This document shows, in pieces, positions 1 through 7,923 of a stretch of DNA of 43,933 nucleotides (position 1 is its first letter; each line of letters begins with the position of its first letter). Source of the DNA: Betaproteobacteria bacterium SG8_39 (GTDB lineage: Bacteria > Pseudomonadota > Gammaproteobacteria > Burkholderiales > SG8-39); assembly GCA_001303445.1 (NCBI GenBank), contig LJTQ01000003.1, positions 1 to 43,933 of the forward strand. Direction: 5' to 3'. A model generated the notes under the pieces. That model had not been told where the DNA came from and made no database searches. It was given only the letters and a program-made list of their open reading frames with translations. Made by a program: the position numbers and the translations under genes.

Positions 1-1
1 T

Positions 2-802
2 GGCGAGGTCGTCAAGCGCCTTCGCGGAGACCCCGGCTCAACGGTCCGCATTACGCTTTCGCGCAGCGACGAGCCGCGTCCGCTGGAGCTCGAGCTGGTC
101 CGAGAGATCGTCAGGGTTCGGAGCGTCAAGGGGCGCATGCTGGCGGGCGGCTACCTCTACCTCCGCATCGCGCAGTTCGCGAGCCGTACCGTAGATATGG
201 TCGCCGCCGCACTTCAAACCGGATATCGAAACGACCTGTACTTGCGCGGCGTCATACTCGATTTGCGTACCAATCCCGGCGGCCTGCTCACATCATGCAT
301 TGGCGTAGCGGCCGCCTTCCTGCCGCAAACCGCGCTTGTCGTCGCGACCCGCGGACGAAGTCCCGATAGCGCGCGACAGTTTTTTGCGCGCGCGCAGGAC
401 TACGATCGTGCGCGCGGCAAGGATCCTCTCGAGGAACTGCCGGCCCTTTTCAGGACCATCCCTGTTGTGGTGATCGTCAATCGGGCATCAGCGGCCTGCG
501 CGGAGATCGTCGCCGCGGCGCTGCAGGATCATCATCGCGCCAAGCTGCTCGGCGAACGCACCTTTGGCCGGGGTTCGGTGCAGACAATCGTGCCTTTTTT
601 GGGCCGCAACACCGCCATGAAGATCACGACGGCACGATTCTTTCGCCCCAATGGCGACGCGATCGACTCGCTGGGCGTCACGCCAGATACCGTGCTCGAG
701 GACATGAGCGGCACTTCATCAACATTCGGAACCGATGATGACGCGGCACTGGCCGCTGCGATAAAGGCGTTGAGCGGCGCGCGGGCGCCCGCCATACGCT
801 AA
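2..802 (+). CDS. S41 family (CtpA/Prc-like) peptidase, 5'-truncated, probably catalytically inactive
   Basis: The reading frame is open from the window edge, so the N-terminus is missing. The first ~45 residues look like the end of a PDZ domain, and the rest is the S41 tail-specific protease core. Family members are periplasmic or exported proteases that cleave C-termini with a Ser-Lys dyad. Aligned by eye with E. coli Prc (Ser430, Asp441, Lys455), the motif here reads NRASAACAEI. This puts Ala (codon 494-496) where the nucleophile Ser sits and Arg (569-571) where the Lys sits in the TFGKG motif; the intervening Asp (527-529) is kept. Spacing of 11 and 25 residues matches Prc exactly, so misalignment is unlikely. 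I infer a pseudo-protease, perhaps a binding or scaffold protein. It is not an obvious decaying gene: the frame is intact to the stop and the surrounding core motifs survive. Confidence 0.85.
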   Translation, partial: GEVVKRLRGDPGSTVRITLSRSDEPRPLELELVREIVRVRSVKGRMLAGGYLYLRIAQFASRTVDMVAAALQTGYRNDLYLRGVILDLRTNPGGLLTSCIGVAAAFLPQTALVVATRGRSPDSARQFFARAQDYDRARGKDPLEELPALFRTIPVVVIVNRASAACAEIVAAALQDHHRAKLLGERTFGRGSVQTIVPFLGRNTAMKITTARFFRPNGDAIDSLGVTPDTVLEDMSGTSSTFGTDDDAALAAAIKALSGARAPAIR

Positions 803-904
803 CGGCATGCATGAGGAATGCGCAGTGACGTCGGCTGCGGCCCCATCGCCGTAGATCACCGCTTCCAGCGAATAAGGCACCATCGCGGCGCCTGAGATGC
901 GAAC

Positions 905-931
905 AAAAAAGCCCCCGCAGATTGCGGAGGC
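905..931 (-). terminator. Rho-independent terminator of tRNA-Arg
   Basis: On the minus strand a 9-bp GC-rich stem (931-923 with 919-911, one G-T pair, 3-nt loop) is followed directly by six T residues (910-905). It lies 11 bp past the tRNA 3' end. Confidence 0.8.
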
Positions 932-942
932 CTCGAAATGAC

Positions 943-1019
943 TGGCGCGCCCGGCAGGATTTGAACCCACGACCCCCTGGTTCGTAGCCAGGTACTCTAT
1001 CCAACTGAGCTACGGGCGC
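943..1019 (-). tRNA. tRNA-Arg (anticodon ACG)
   Basis: The 77-nt minus-strand cloverleaf has a 7-bp acceptor stem GCGCCCG/CGGGCGC, discriminator G and encoded CCA. The D-arm is AGCTC...GAGT, the anticodon stem CCTGG/CCAGG encloses loop CTACGAA, and the T-arm contains GGTTCAAATCC. Anticodon ACG, read after deamination of A34 to inosine, serves CGU, CGC and CGA codons. Confidence 0.96.
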
Positions 1020-1029
1020 GAAGGCGGCG

Positions 1030-1035
1030 ATTTTA
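1030..1035 (-). promoter_or_regulatory. Putative -10 element of tRNA-Arg
   Basis: TAAAAT on the minus strand, preceded by TGG, ends 10 bp before the mature tRNA 5' end, as expected for a stable-RNA promoter. No convincing -35 is visible 16-18 bp upstream. Confidence 0.45.
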
Positions 1036-1128
1036 CCAGAGCCGGCCCGCCGAATCAGCCCGATTTGACCCCGGACGGCGCATGCCGATAATCCGGGTTC
1101 CCCGCGAGAAACCCAGAGGAGACAGACC

Positions 1129-1422
1129 ATGAGCTTCGCCCTCGTCGTACGCCTCAAGATCAAGCCCGACTCGATCGACAAGTTCATGAACGCCGTGAAG
1201 GTCAACGGCAAGGCCGCGCGCGAGACCGAGCCGGGCTGCAAGACGTTCGAGATCCTGCAGGATCCCCAGGACCCCACGAGCGCGATGCTCTACGAGGTCT
1301 ACGACAACGAGGCCGCGTTCGAGGCGCACCAGCAGACGCCGCACTTCAAGCAGTACCTGGAGACCGCGCTGCAGTGGCTCGACCACCGCGAGCGCCAGTT
1401 CATGACGCGCGTGGCGCCCTGA
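1129..1422 (+). CDS. ABM-domain protein (putative quinol monooxygenase)
   Basis: This 97-residue protein is a single antibiotic-biosynthesis-monooxygenase (dimeric ferredoxin-like) domain, the normal length for stand-alone members such as E. coli YgiN. It opens with FALVVRLKIKPDSIDKF, carries the central ETEPGCKTFEILQDP segment and ends with the YDNEAAFEAHQQTPHFKQY motif. Family members oxidise quinols or aromatic polyketides without a cofactor, or simply bind them; the substrate cannot be read from the sequence. A good Shine-Dalgarno (GAGGAGA, 1116-1122) fixes the start. Its stop overlaps the ATG of the flavin reductase gene (TGATG), so the two are almost surely translationally coupled and may act on a common aromatic substrate. 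Confidence 0.85.
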   Translation: MSFALVVRLKIKPDSIDKFMNAVKVNGKAARETEPGCKTFEILQDPQDPTSAMLYEVYDNEAAFEAHQQTPHFKQYLETALQWLDHRERQFMTRVAP

Positions 1423-2030
1423 TGGACCTCGAGTTCGCCTCGCTCCCGATTCAGGAGCGCTACAAGCTGCTCGCCAGCCTGGTGATCCCGCGCCCGATCG
1501 CCTGGATCTCGACAGTCAACGCGCAAGGCGTCAACAACTGCGCGCCCTACTCGTTCTTCAACGCCTTCGCCGAGGACCCGCCGCTGTGCATGATCAGCTT
1601 CGGCCCGCGCCAGGACGGCCTCACCAAGCACACGCTGAAGAACATCCAGGACACGGGCGAGTTCGTCGTCAACCTGGTCGACGAGGCGACGGCGAACGCG
1701 ATGCACCTGTCGGCCGAGGAGATCCCGGAAGCCGAAAGCGAGTTCGAGAAGACCGGCCTGACGCCGGCCCCGGCGCTGCGGGTGCGGCACCCGCGCATCG
1801 CCGAGGCGCCGGTGAGCTTCGAGTGCCGGGTCTACAAGACGCTCGAGATCTCGCCCGCGCGGGTGTTCGTCTTCGGCGAGATCATCCTGCTGCACGCGCG
1901 CGAGGGCATCGTCGACCCGCTGACCAAGCGCATCGACGAGGCGCACTACCAGCCGATCGGGCGCCTGTACGCCAACCGCTACTGCACCACGCGCCAGCGC
2001 TTCGCCCTGCCGGGCGAGCTGCCGGAATAG
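1422..2030 (+). CDS. Flavin reductase family protein
   Basis: The 202-residue product has the FMN-binding split-barrel fold of the flavin reductase-like domain. It begins with LPIQERYKLLASLVIPRPIAW, a typical RPIAWVST-type start of this domain, followed by NCAPYSFFNAFAEDPPLCMISF and DTGEFVVNLV. Members bind FMN and either reduce free flavin with NAD(P)H for a partner monooxygenase or act as flavoproteins of unknown reaction. I chose the ATG at 1422 because it overlaps the stop of the preceding ABM gene and matches the domain start; an in-frame start at 1374 would add 16 unsupported residues. The convergent gene 8 bp downstream encodes a second, only distantly similar flavin reductase. Confidence 0.85.
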   Translation: MDLEFASLPIQERYKLLASLVIPRPIAWISTVNAQGVNNCAPYSFFNAFAEDPPLCMISFGPRQDGLTKHTLKNIQDTGEFVVNLVDEATANAMHLSAEEIPEAESEFEKTGLTPAPALRVRHPRIAEAPVSFECRVYKTLEISPARVFVFGEIILLHAREGIVDPLTKRIDEAHYQPIGRLYANRYCTTRQRFALPGELPE

Positions 2031-2037
2031 CCGCCGC

Positions 2038-2589
2038 TCAGATGCCCCAGTAGTCGAGCCCCTCGGGCAGCGGCTCGCCGTGGCTCAGCGCGGCGAGCTT
2101 GGCGTACTGGCCGTCGGCATAGAGCAGCGGACGGCCCTTCTTGCCGAACAGCACCTGCTCGACCTGGCCGAGGAAGATGCTGTGCGTGCCGTGCGCCATC
2201 TTCTTCACCACGCGGCAGTCGAACGACACCAGCGCGTCGATCAGCACCGGCGAGCCGGTCGCGAGCCGCGTCCAGTCGCGCGAGCGAAAGCGCGCCTCGC
2301 CGGTCTGCGCGCCGCTGAACAGCGTCGACACGTCCCAGTCCTCGGCGCGCAGCGCGTTGACGCAGAACACGCCGCCCTTGGCGATCGCGCCGTGCGTCGC
2401 CGTGGACTTGTTGACGCAGATCAGCACGGTGGGCGGCTCGGCGGTCGCCGAGCACACCGCGGTGGCGGTCATGCCGTAGCGGTGACCCGAGTGCGCGCTG
2501 GTGATGACGCACACCGCGCCCGCCAGGCTGCGCATGCCGAGCTTGAACTGATCGAGGCTGATCGGCTGCGAGGCGGCGTGCTTGTCCAT
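2038..2589 (-). CDS. Flavin reductase (HpaC-like)
   Basis: A 183-residue flavin reductase-like protein with the short form typical of HpaC/NtaB-type NAD(P)H:FMN oxidoreductases, the small components of two-component flavin monooxygenases. Visible marks are RSLAGAVCVITSAHSGHRYGMTATAVCS at the start, PPTVLICVNKSTATH, FCVNALRAED, and the C-terminal FLGQVEQV...PLLYADGQYAKL. ATG at 2589 is the domain start; a longer in-frame extension overlaps the upstream Mut7-C gene and is not convincing. No oxygenase partner lies next to it on the same strand. It sits 10 bp downstream of the Mut7-C gene, so the two could be co-transcribed, though no functional link is evident. Confidence 0.85.
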   Translation of the reverse strand: MDKHAASQPISLDQFKLGMRSLAGAVCVITSAHSGHRYGMTATAVCSATAEPPTVLICVNKSTATHGAIAKGGVFCVNALRAEDWDVSTLFSGAQTGEARFRSRDWTRLATGSPVLIDALVSFDCRVVKKMAHGTHSIFLGQVEQVLFGKKGRPLLYADGQYAKLAALSHGEPLPEGLDYWGI

Positions 2590-2599
2590 GGCGGCGAGT

Positions 2600-3319
2600 T
2601 TACCCGCTCGCGCGTTGGAGCACGGTGCGCAGGCGCTCGAAGTGCGTGCCTTCCCAGTACAGACGGCCGCAGCCCGGGCAGTGCCTGAAGCGCGTGTAGC
2701 GCGCGCGCACCTTGTCGGGCAGCTGCGCGGCGATTGCGTCCTTCGCGACGTCCTCCAGCGGCACGTTGCATTCGCGGCAGCGGCTGAACGGCTGCAGCCG
2801 TGCACGCAGGCCGAAGGCGCGCACGATCTCGGCGAGCTGGGCTTCGGATTCGGTGGCGCGCACGAAGCGCCCGTGCGTCACCGCGCGGCGGCGAAGCACC
2901 CCTTTGTCGCGCGTCAGCACGATGCGGCTTTCCGCGACCGCCGCGGCGACCAGCGCGTCGTCGTCCCAGTCGCGCGACCACAGGCAGTCGAAGCCGGCCA
3001 GGCGCAGATGGCGCGCCAGCTTGCCGAGATGGACATCCGCCGCGAAGCGCGGCGTTGCCTGCGCCGGCGCCGCCGCCTCGGCGCAGGCGGCGACCTCGAC
3101 GCGCTCGCCGCCGAAGAGCAGGCCGTCGAGCCCGGCGGCGCGCCCGTCGATCAGGAGCGCGCCGACCTCGGTGTGCGGCACGCCGAGCGACTCGATGGCG
3201 TCCTTCGCCGAGCGCGCCCGGTCGATCTCGACTGCGACCGGGCCGCCGCGCCGCTTGGGGGCGAGAAAGCGGTGCAGTGCGACATCGAAACTGAGCACGG
3301 CCACCGCGCGATCGGCCAT
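2600..3319 (-). CDS. Mut7-C family RNase-like protein with N-terminal ubiquitin-like domain and zinc ribbon
   Basis: The 239-residue protein has three parts. Residues ~1-85 resemble the ubiquitin-like domain often fused to Mut7-C (ending in the LFGGERVEVA segment). Residues ~90-150 are the PIN-like Mut7-C core (FAADVHLGKLARHLRLAGFD, DDDALVAAAVAESRIVLTRDKG) with conserved acidic residues. Residues ~180-230 contain two CxxC pairs (CREC and CPGC), predicted to bind zinc. The Mut7-C name comes from the C-terminal domain of an animal 3'-5' exoribonuclease; bacterial members are thought to be RNases but remain poorly characterised. All key features are intact. Confidence 0.88.
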   Translation of the reverse strand: MADRAVAVLSFDVALHRFLAPKRRGGPVAVEIDRARSAKDAIESLGVPHTEVGALLIDGRAAGLDGLLFGGERVEVAACAEAAAPAQATPRFAADVHLGKLARHLRLAGFDCLWSRDWDDDALVAAAVAESRIVLTRDKGVLRRRAVTHGRFVRATESEAQLAEIVRAFGLRARLQPFSRCRECNVPLEDVAKDAIAAQLPDKVRARYTRFRHCPGCGRLYWEGTHFERLRTVLQRASG

Positions 3320-3326
3320 GTCGGGT

Positions 3327-4217
3327 TCAGCGCCGCAGGTTGACGAGCACGATCCCGGCGCCGACCAGCAGCGCCGCCGCCGCGAACCACGGCGTCAGCG
3401 GCTCGCCGAGGATCGCGACGCCGAACAGCACGCCGAACAGCGGCGCGAGGAACGAGAACACCGCCAGGCGCGCGGCGAGGTAGCGCGTCAGCAGCCAGAA
3501 CCAGGCGAGGTAGCTGGCGAAGGCGACGATCACGCCCTGGTAGGCGAGGCTCGCCACCGCGAGTGGCGTGAGCGCGACCACGCCGCGCTCGCCCATCGCC
3601 AGCGACGCGGCGAGCAGCATCAGCGCGGAAACCGAGAGCTGGTAGAACAGCGTCTTGGTCGCGGTGATGCGCGCCAGGCCCGTGGCGCGGATCAGCACCG
3701 TGGTCGCCGCCCACAGCGCCGCCGCGACGATGCCGAAGGCGTCGCCCAGCGCGGTCGCGCCCTGCGCCGAAATGAAGCCCTCGCCGAAGGCGAGCACCAG
3801 GCCGCAGAACGACAGCAGCACGCCGAACCACTGCCCGGCGCGCAAGCGCTCGCCCGGCACGAAGAAATGCAGGCCCAGCGCGGTGAGCGGCGGACAGAGA
3901 TAGATGAACACCACCATGCGCGAGGCGGCGGTGTGCGCGAGGCCCGCGTAGATGAAGATGAACTCGCCGCCGAACAGCAGCCCGGCCACCACGCCCGGCC
4001 AGAACGTGCCGTCGCGCGAGAACAGCGCGATGCGCCGCGCCTGCGCCCAGAGCAGCACCAGGCCGGTGGCGATGCCCGAGCGGATCGCCGCCTGCATGAC
4101 GAGCGAGACGTCCGGCGCGGTGAGCTTGATCGCCACCTGCTGGAAGCCCCACAGCCCGGTGAGCAGCACCATCAGCGAGACCGCGGTCGCGTCGAGCGGA
4201 CGGCGCGTGTCGATCAT
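3327..4217 (-). CDS. EamA/DMT family transporter
   Basis: This 296-residue integral membrane protein shows two repeats of about five hydrophobic helices, the EamA (drug/metabolite transporter) duplication. Indicative stretches are SLMVLLTGLWGFQQVAIK near the N-terminus, YAGLAHTAASRMVVFIYLCPPLTALG at the end of repeat one, and FWLLTRYLAARLAVFSFLAPLFGVLFGVAILGE in repeat two. Substrates of the family include amino acids and metabolites and cannot be predicted here. It lies 7 bp upstream of the Mut7-C gene on the same strand, so they may share a transcript. The 144 bp between it and the divergent Rid gene should hold both promoters. Confidence 0.9.
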   Translation of the reverse strand: MIDTRRPLDATAVSLMVLLTGLWGFQQVAIKLTAPDVSLVMQAAIRSGIATGLVLLWAQARRIALFSRDGTFWPGVVAGLLFGGEFIFIYAGLAHTAASRMVVFIYLCPPLTALGLHFFVPGERLRAGQWFGVLLSFCGLVLAFGEGFISAQGATALGDAFGIVAAALWAATTVLIRATGLARITATKTLFYQLSVSALMLLAASLAMGERGVVALTPLAVASLAYQGVIVAFASYLAWFWLLTRYLAARLAVFSFLAPLFGVLFGVAILGEPLTPWFAAAALLVGAGIVLVNLRR

Positions 4218-4361
4218 GTCTGCGGGCGCAGCCCCGCGGGGGCGTCACGCGAAGCGTGCATGGCGCAGGATTCTACCGTCCGGGGTACGTTCGCGCGGCG
4301 CGATTGCCAGCGCGGTGTCGCCCCGCTACGCTGGCCATCGCATTCGACAGAGGAGATGCAC

Positions 4362-4739
4362 ATGATCCAGCGCTTCATGGTGCCGGGGCAGATGCCGCCC
4401 GTGAGCCACTACTGCCACGCGGTGCGCGCCGGCAACCAGATCTGGGTGTCGGGCGCGGTCGGCGTCAAGCCCGACGGCACGATTCCCGAGGGCACGGTCG
4501 AGCAGTTCGACGTCGCGCTGGCCGCGGTCGACGCCTGCCTGCGCCACGCCGGCGCCGGCGCCGAGCACGTGGTCAAGGTCAACATCTACATGACCGACAT
4601 CGGCGAGCGCGCGGCGATCAACCCGCGCCGGGTGGCCTACTTCGGCGAGCATCGCCCCGCCTCGACGCTGGTCGAGGTGTCGGCGCTGGTCGATCCGCGC
4701 ATGAAGGTCGAGATCGAGGCGGTCGCCGTGATTGACTGA
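4362..4739 (+). CDS. Rid (YjgF/YER057c/UK114) family protein lacking the deaminase arginine
   Basis: A 125-residue single-domain Rid protein, normal length, expected to form trimers. Family marks are GNQIWVSGAVGVKPDG, the central VVKVNIYMTDI strand and the closing KVEIEAVAVID. RidA hydrolyses reactive enamine/imine intermediates of PLP enzymes using an Arg in the FPARSCVEV motif. Here the aligned segment is RPASTLVEV, with Ser101 at the Arg position, so imine deaminase activity is not expected. It may belong to a non-archetypal Rid subfamily. The start follows an AGAGGAG ribosome-binding site (4349-4355). The same frame is open far upstream, but that stretch is antisense to the transporter and RNase genes. 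It converges on the BenE gene 3 bp away. Confidence 0.88.
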   Translation: MIQRFMVPGQMPPVSHYCHAVRAGNQIWVSGAVGVKPDGTIPEGTVEQFDVALAAVDACLRHAGAGAEHVVKVNIYMTDIGERAAINPRRVAYFGEHRPASTLVEVSALVDPRMKVEIEAVAVID

Positions 4740-4742
4740 CGG

Positions 4743-5972
4743 CTAGTTCTGCGCGCGCAGGCTGCGGAAGTCCTCGCGCTCGAGCAGCCAGGACACGGCG
4801 AAGCCGAACACCAGGCCCCAGAACGGCGCACCGATGTTGAAGATCGCGACGTCGGCCACGGTGACGAGGAAGGTCACCAGCGCGCCGAGCACGAAGCGCT
4901 CGCGGAAGGACGCGGTGAACGCGGTCTGCAGCACGCGCAGCATGGCGAGGCCGGCGAGCGTGGCGATGAACGCCTTCGGCGTCGCCAGCAGCAGGCGCGT
5001 GAACACCGGCGAAAACAGGCCGAAGGCCAGCCCGATCAGCGCCACCAGCATGCCGGCGATGTACTGCCGCTCGCGCACGCCGGAGGCCGAGATGATCGCG
5101 TTCACCGGGCCGGTCAGGCAGGTCGACACCGAGCCGACCAGCGCGGTGGCCATCGACCCCGCGCCGCAGGCCACGGTGATCGCGTTGACCGGCGGCTTGT
5201 GGCCGGTGGCGTTGAGCACCGCGATGCCCTGCCCGTTCTGCACCACCAGCACCGTGATCGCGAGCGGCACCACCAGCTCGATCATCGCCTGCCAGGAGAA
5301 CGACACGCGGTAGAGGTTGGGCTGCACCATGGCGAAGATCTGCTCGCCCCTGGCGTCGAAGGTGCCGGTCACCGCGATCACCACCGCGCCGACGATCAGC
5401 GCGCCGACCACCGGCGGCAGCAGGCGAGAAAGCCGCGGCAGCGCGGTCAGCACGATGAAGGCGAGCGTCATCGGCGCGGCGAGCAGGAAGTTGTCGCGCA
5501 GCGAATACACCAGGTCGAGGCCGAAGCGCAGGAACACGCCGGCCACCATGCCCATCACGATCGGCATCGGCACCGACTGCATCGCGCGCCGCACCCAGCC
5601 GGTGAAACCGAGGATGCCCATCAGCAGGCCGGTGACCCAGAACGCGCCGATGACTTCCGCGAAGCTCAGGTGACCGAGCGCGGGGCCGACCAGCACCGCC
5701 CCCGGGATGGTCCAGAAAAACACCAGCGGCTGGCGGTAGAGCCAGCAGAACAGCAGGCTGATGAAGCCGTTGAGGAAGAACGCGCCGAAGATCCAGGACG
5801 AGATGTCCGACTCCGCCAGCCCGCCGCGCGCGCCGACCGAAAGGATGATCGCCACCGGCCCGGAGGCGGCGAAGATGAACGCGACAATGGCGTTGGCGAG
5901 GTACACGCCGCCGAAGTCGGCGGCCAGCGTACGGGGGCCGGGCAGCGGGCGCTGGATGTCCTCGAGCGACAT
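4743..5972 (-). CDS. BenE family benzoate/H+ symporter-like transporter
   Basis: The 409-residue product is a polytopic membrane protein of about 12 hydrophobic segments, the usual size for BenE. Characteristic stretches include FGGVYLANAIVAFIFAASGPVAI, the FFLNGFISLLFCWLYRQPL segment, GFTGWVRRAMQSVPMPIVMGMVAGVF, and the conserved ACGAGSMATALVGSVSTCLTGP loop. BenE proteins import benzoate by proton symport in Acinetobacter and Pseudomonas; substrates of paralogues vary. I chose ATG 5972 because it begins just before the conserved N-terminal helix; earlier in-frame starts add charged residues without similarity. No ben catabolic operon is adjacent, although pobA for 4-hydroxybenzoate lies 3.3 kb away. 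Confidence 0.85.
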   Translation of the reverse strand: MSLEDIQRPLPGPRTLAADFGGVYLANAIVAFIFAASGPVAIILSVGARGGLAESDISSWIFGAFFLNGFISLLFCWLYRQPLVFFWTIPGAVLVGPALGHLSFAEVIGAFWVTGLLMGILGFTGWVRRAMQSVPMPIVMGMVAGVFLRFGLDLVYSLRDNFLLAAPMTLAFIVLTALPRLSRLLPPVVGALIVGAVVIAVTGTFDARGEQIFAMVQPNLYRVSFSWQAMIELVVPLAITVLVVQNGQGIAVLNATGHKPPVNAITVACGAGSMATALVGSVSTCLTGPVNAIISASGVRERQYIAGMLVALIGLAFGLFSPVFTRLLLATPKAFIATLAGLAMLRVLQTAFTASFRERFVLGALVTFLVTVADVAIFNIGAPFWGLVFGFAVSWLLEREDFRSLRAQN

Positions 5973-6067
5973 GCGCGGATTGTCGCTCAGCCCGGCGTGC
6001 GCGGGCCGCGTGTTTCGCGGCGGCGTCGTATGATCGGCGCGGATCCGGGACGACATCGGCCGAGGCG

Positions 6068-6937
6068 ATGCAAAACACGAAAAAGCTCTCCGACGCACCG
6101 CCCTGGCTGCTCAGGCTGCTGACGCCGCTCCTCGCACGCCACGTCGCGCGCCAGATGGCGAAGGAAGATCCCGGCGCCTCGGCGGCGGCGCTCGGCAAGC
6201 GCATGCGCGCCGATCTCGGCGCGCGGCCCGATCCCGCCGCGCTGCGGCTGGTCGAGGCCGTGGAGCGCCAGCTCGCGGTGCAGCTGCCAGGCGCCCGCGC
6301 CGTGCCCGCCGTCGCGCCGGGGGTCTCGGCGATCGTCCTCCTCGCGGCCAACCTCTTCCCGCTCTACGGCGTCGCCGCGCTCGGCTGGTCGGTGTTCGAC
6401 GTGCTGCTGCTGTTCTGGGTCGAGAACGTGATCGTCGGCCTGCTCAACGTTGCGCGCATGGTATTCGCGTCGCCCGACGATCCTCTGCAGTGGGGCGCCA
6501 AGCTGCTCTTCGTGCCTTTCTTCTGCGTGCACTACGGCATGTTCACCGCGGTACACGGCGCCTTCGTCTTCGGCATGTTCGGCCAGCGCAAGACCACGCG
6601 GCTGTTCGAACCTGAGGCCTGGCTCGACACGATCGGCGCGCAGGGCCTGTGGCTCGCGGTCGGCGTGCTCGCCGCGAGCCACCTGTTCTCGTTCTTCTGG
6701 AACTACATCGGGCGCGGCGAGTACCGCGCGGCGAGCGCGCCCGCGCTGATGGGCAAGCCCTACGGCCGTGTCGTCGTCCTGCACCTCACGATCATCTTCG
6801 GCGGCATGGGCGTGCAGGCGCTCGGCTCGCCGCTCTGGGCGCTCGTGCTGCTCGTCGTGCTGAAGACCGGCATCGATCTCGCCGCGCACCTGCGCGAGCA
6901 CCGCGGCGCGGCCGCGCGGCGCAAGACGTCGGCCTGA
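6068..6937 (+). CDS. DUF6498-type membrane protein
   Basis: A 289-residue protein with a soluble N-terminal ~80 residues and about six hydrophobic segments. The stretches resembling DUF6498 are IVLLAANLFPLYGVAALGWS, the FDVLLLFWVENVIVGLLNVARM helix, and PFFCVHYGMFTAVHGAFVFGMF with paired His residues. Function of the family is unknown. The C-terminus is basic (HLREHRGAAARRKTSA). The ribosome-binding site is weak (GAGG close to the ATG), so the exact start is uncertain. It is transcribed away from the BenE gene and lies ahead of the haem sensor/cyclase pair with a 97-bp gap, so membership of that unit is doubtful. Confidence 0.7.
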   Translation: MQNTKKLSDAPPWLLRLLTPLLARHVARQMAKEDPGASAAALGKRMRADLGARPDPAALRLVEAVERQLAVQLPGARAVPAVAPGVSAIVLLAANLFPLYGVAALGWSVFDVLLLFWVENVIVGLLNVARMVFASPDDPLQWGAKLLFVPFFCVHYGMFTAVHGAFVFGMFGQRKTTRLFEPEAWLDTIGAQGLWLAVGVLAASHLFSFFWNYIGRGEYRAASAPALMGKPYGRVVVLHLTIIFGGMGVQALGSPLWALVLLVVLKTGIDLAAHLREHRGAAARRKTSA

Positions 6938-7034
6938 GGTCGGTGATAACCTGTCGCGTCCCGGGACCGGCCCATTCGCCGTCGGCGCGGGCAACGGCGC
7001 AGCGCGTCGCGCGCCCTCGGGAGGAGGACGAAGG

Positions 7035-7910
7035 ATGGGGATCCGCACTAAATTCAACCTCGCGCTGTTCTTCGTGTTCCTGCTGGGGTTCGCCGTAACC
7101 GGCGCCGTCTCGTATCAGCTCCTGCAGCGCAACGCCCGCGCCGAGGTCGTGCGCCACGCCGAGCTGATGATGGAAGCCGCGCTCGCGATTCGCGGCTACA
7201 CCGTCAACCAGGTACGGCCCCACCTCGAGGAACGGCTCGCGGTCGCGTTCCTGCCGCAGTCCGTGCCCGCGTACGCCGCGACCGAAACCCTGAACGAGAT
7301 CCGCAAGAAGCACCCCGATTACAGCTACAAGGAAGCGACTCTCAACCCGACCAACCTGCGCGACCGCGCGACGGACTGGGAGGCGGACCTGGTCAGCGTC
7401 TTTCGCAACGCCAATGCGGCAACGAAGGAAATCATCGGCGAGCGCGAGACGCCGACCGGGCATTCGCTCTACATCGCGCGCCCGATCCGGGTCAGCGATC
7501 CCGCCTGCCTCGCCTGCCACAGCGTTCCGGCGGCCGCGCCGGAAACGATGCTCAAGCTCTACGGCAGCGCCAATGGCTTCGGCTGGAAACTGAACGAGGT
7601 CGTCGGCGCGCAGGTCGTGTCCGTGCCCATGTCGCTGCCGGTGGAGAACGCGCAGCGCGCCTTTACGACGTTCATGGCGTCGCTGCTGGCGGTGTTCGTG
7701 TTCGCCTTCGTGGTGCTCAACCTGATGCTGAGCTGGATGATCATCCAGCCCATCCGGCGCATGTCGCAGGCCGCCGACAAGGTGAGCACCGGAGACTTCG
7801 CCATCGAGGAGTTCGCCGAGGCCGGCAAGGACGAGATCTCGATTCTCGGTGCATCCTTCAACCGGATGCGCCGCAGCCTGCAAAAGGCGATGCAGATGAT
7901 CGACGCCTGA
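7035..7910 (+). CDS. Membrane sensor: Tll0287-like (DUF3365) haem-motif domain plus HAMP, no output domain
   Basis: The 291-residue protein has an N-terminal membrane anchor (~8-28) and a periplasmic domain (~30-205) of the Tll0287-like/DUF3365 type. The domain contains a single c-type haem motif C158-x-x-C161-H162 in DPACLACHS. A second membrane helix (~211-236) and a HAMP linker (~237-290) follow, and the protein ends there. Family members sense redox state or ligands through haem and usually pass the signal through HAMP to a kinase, chemotaxis or cyclase domain. Here no output domain is attached; the next gene, 13 bp downstream, encodes a soluble cyclase, so signalling in trans is the obvious inference. 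A strong GGAGGA site precedes the ATG. Confidence 0.88.
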   Translation: MGIRTKFNLALFFVFLLGFAVTGAVSYQLLQRNARAEVVRHAELMMEAALAIRGYTVNQVRPHLEERLAVAFLPQSVPAYAATETLNEIRKKHPDYSYKEATLNPTNLRDRATDWEADLVSVFRNANAATKEIIGERETPTGHSLYIARPIRVSDPACLACHSVPAAAPETMLKLYGSANGFGWKLNEVVGAQVVSVPMSLPVENAQRAFTTFMASLLAVFVFAFVVLNLMLSWMIIQPIRRMSQAADKVSTGDFAIEEFAEAGKDEISILGASFNRMRRSLQKAMQMIDA

Positions 7911-7923
7911 GCGGACGACTGCG

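Noticed and set aside
2712-4360. A 675-codon plus-strand open frame ending in the Rid gene
   Set aside because: Before 4362 it is antisense to the Mut7-C and EamA genes, is a run of Arg/Ala/Glu/Gln-rich low-complexity sequence typical of GC-rich antisense frames, and has no domain; only the Rid part is real.
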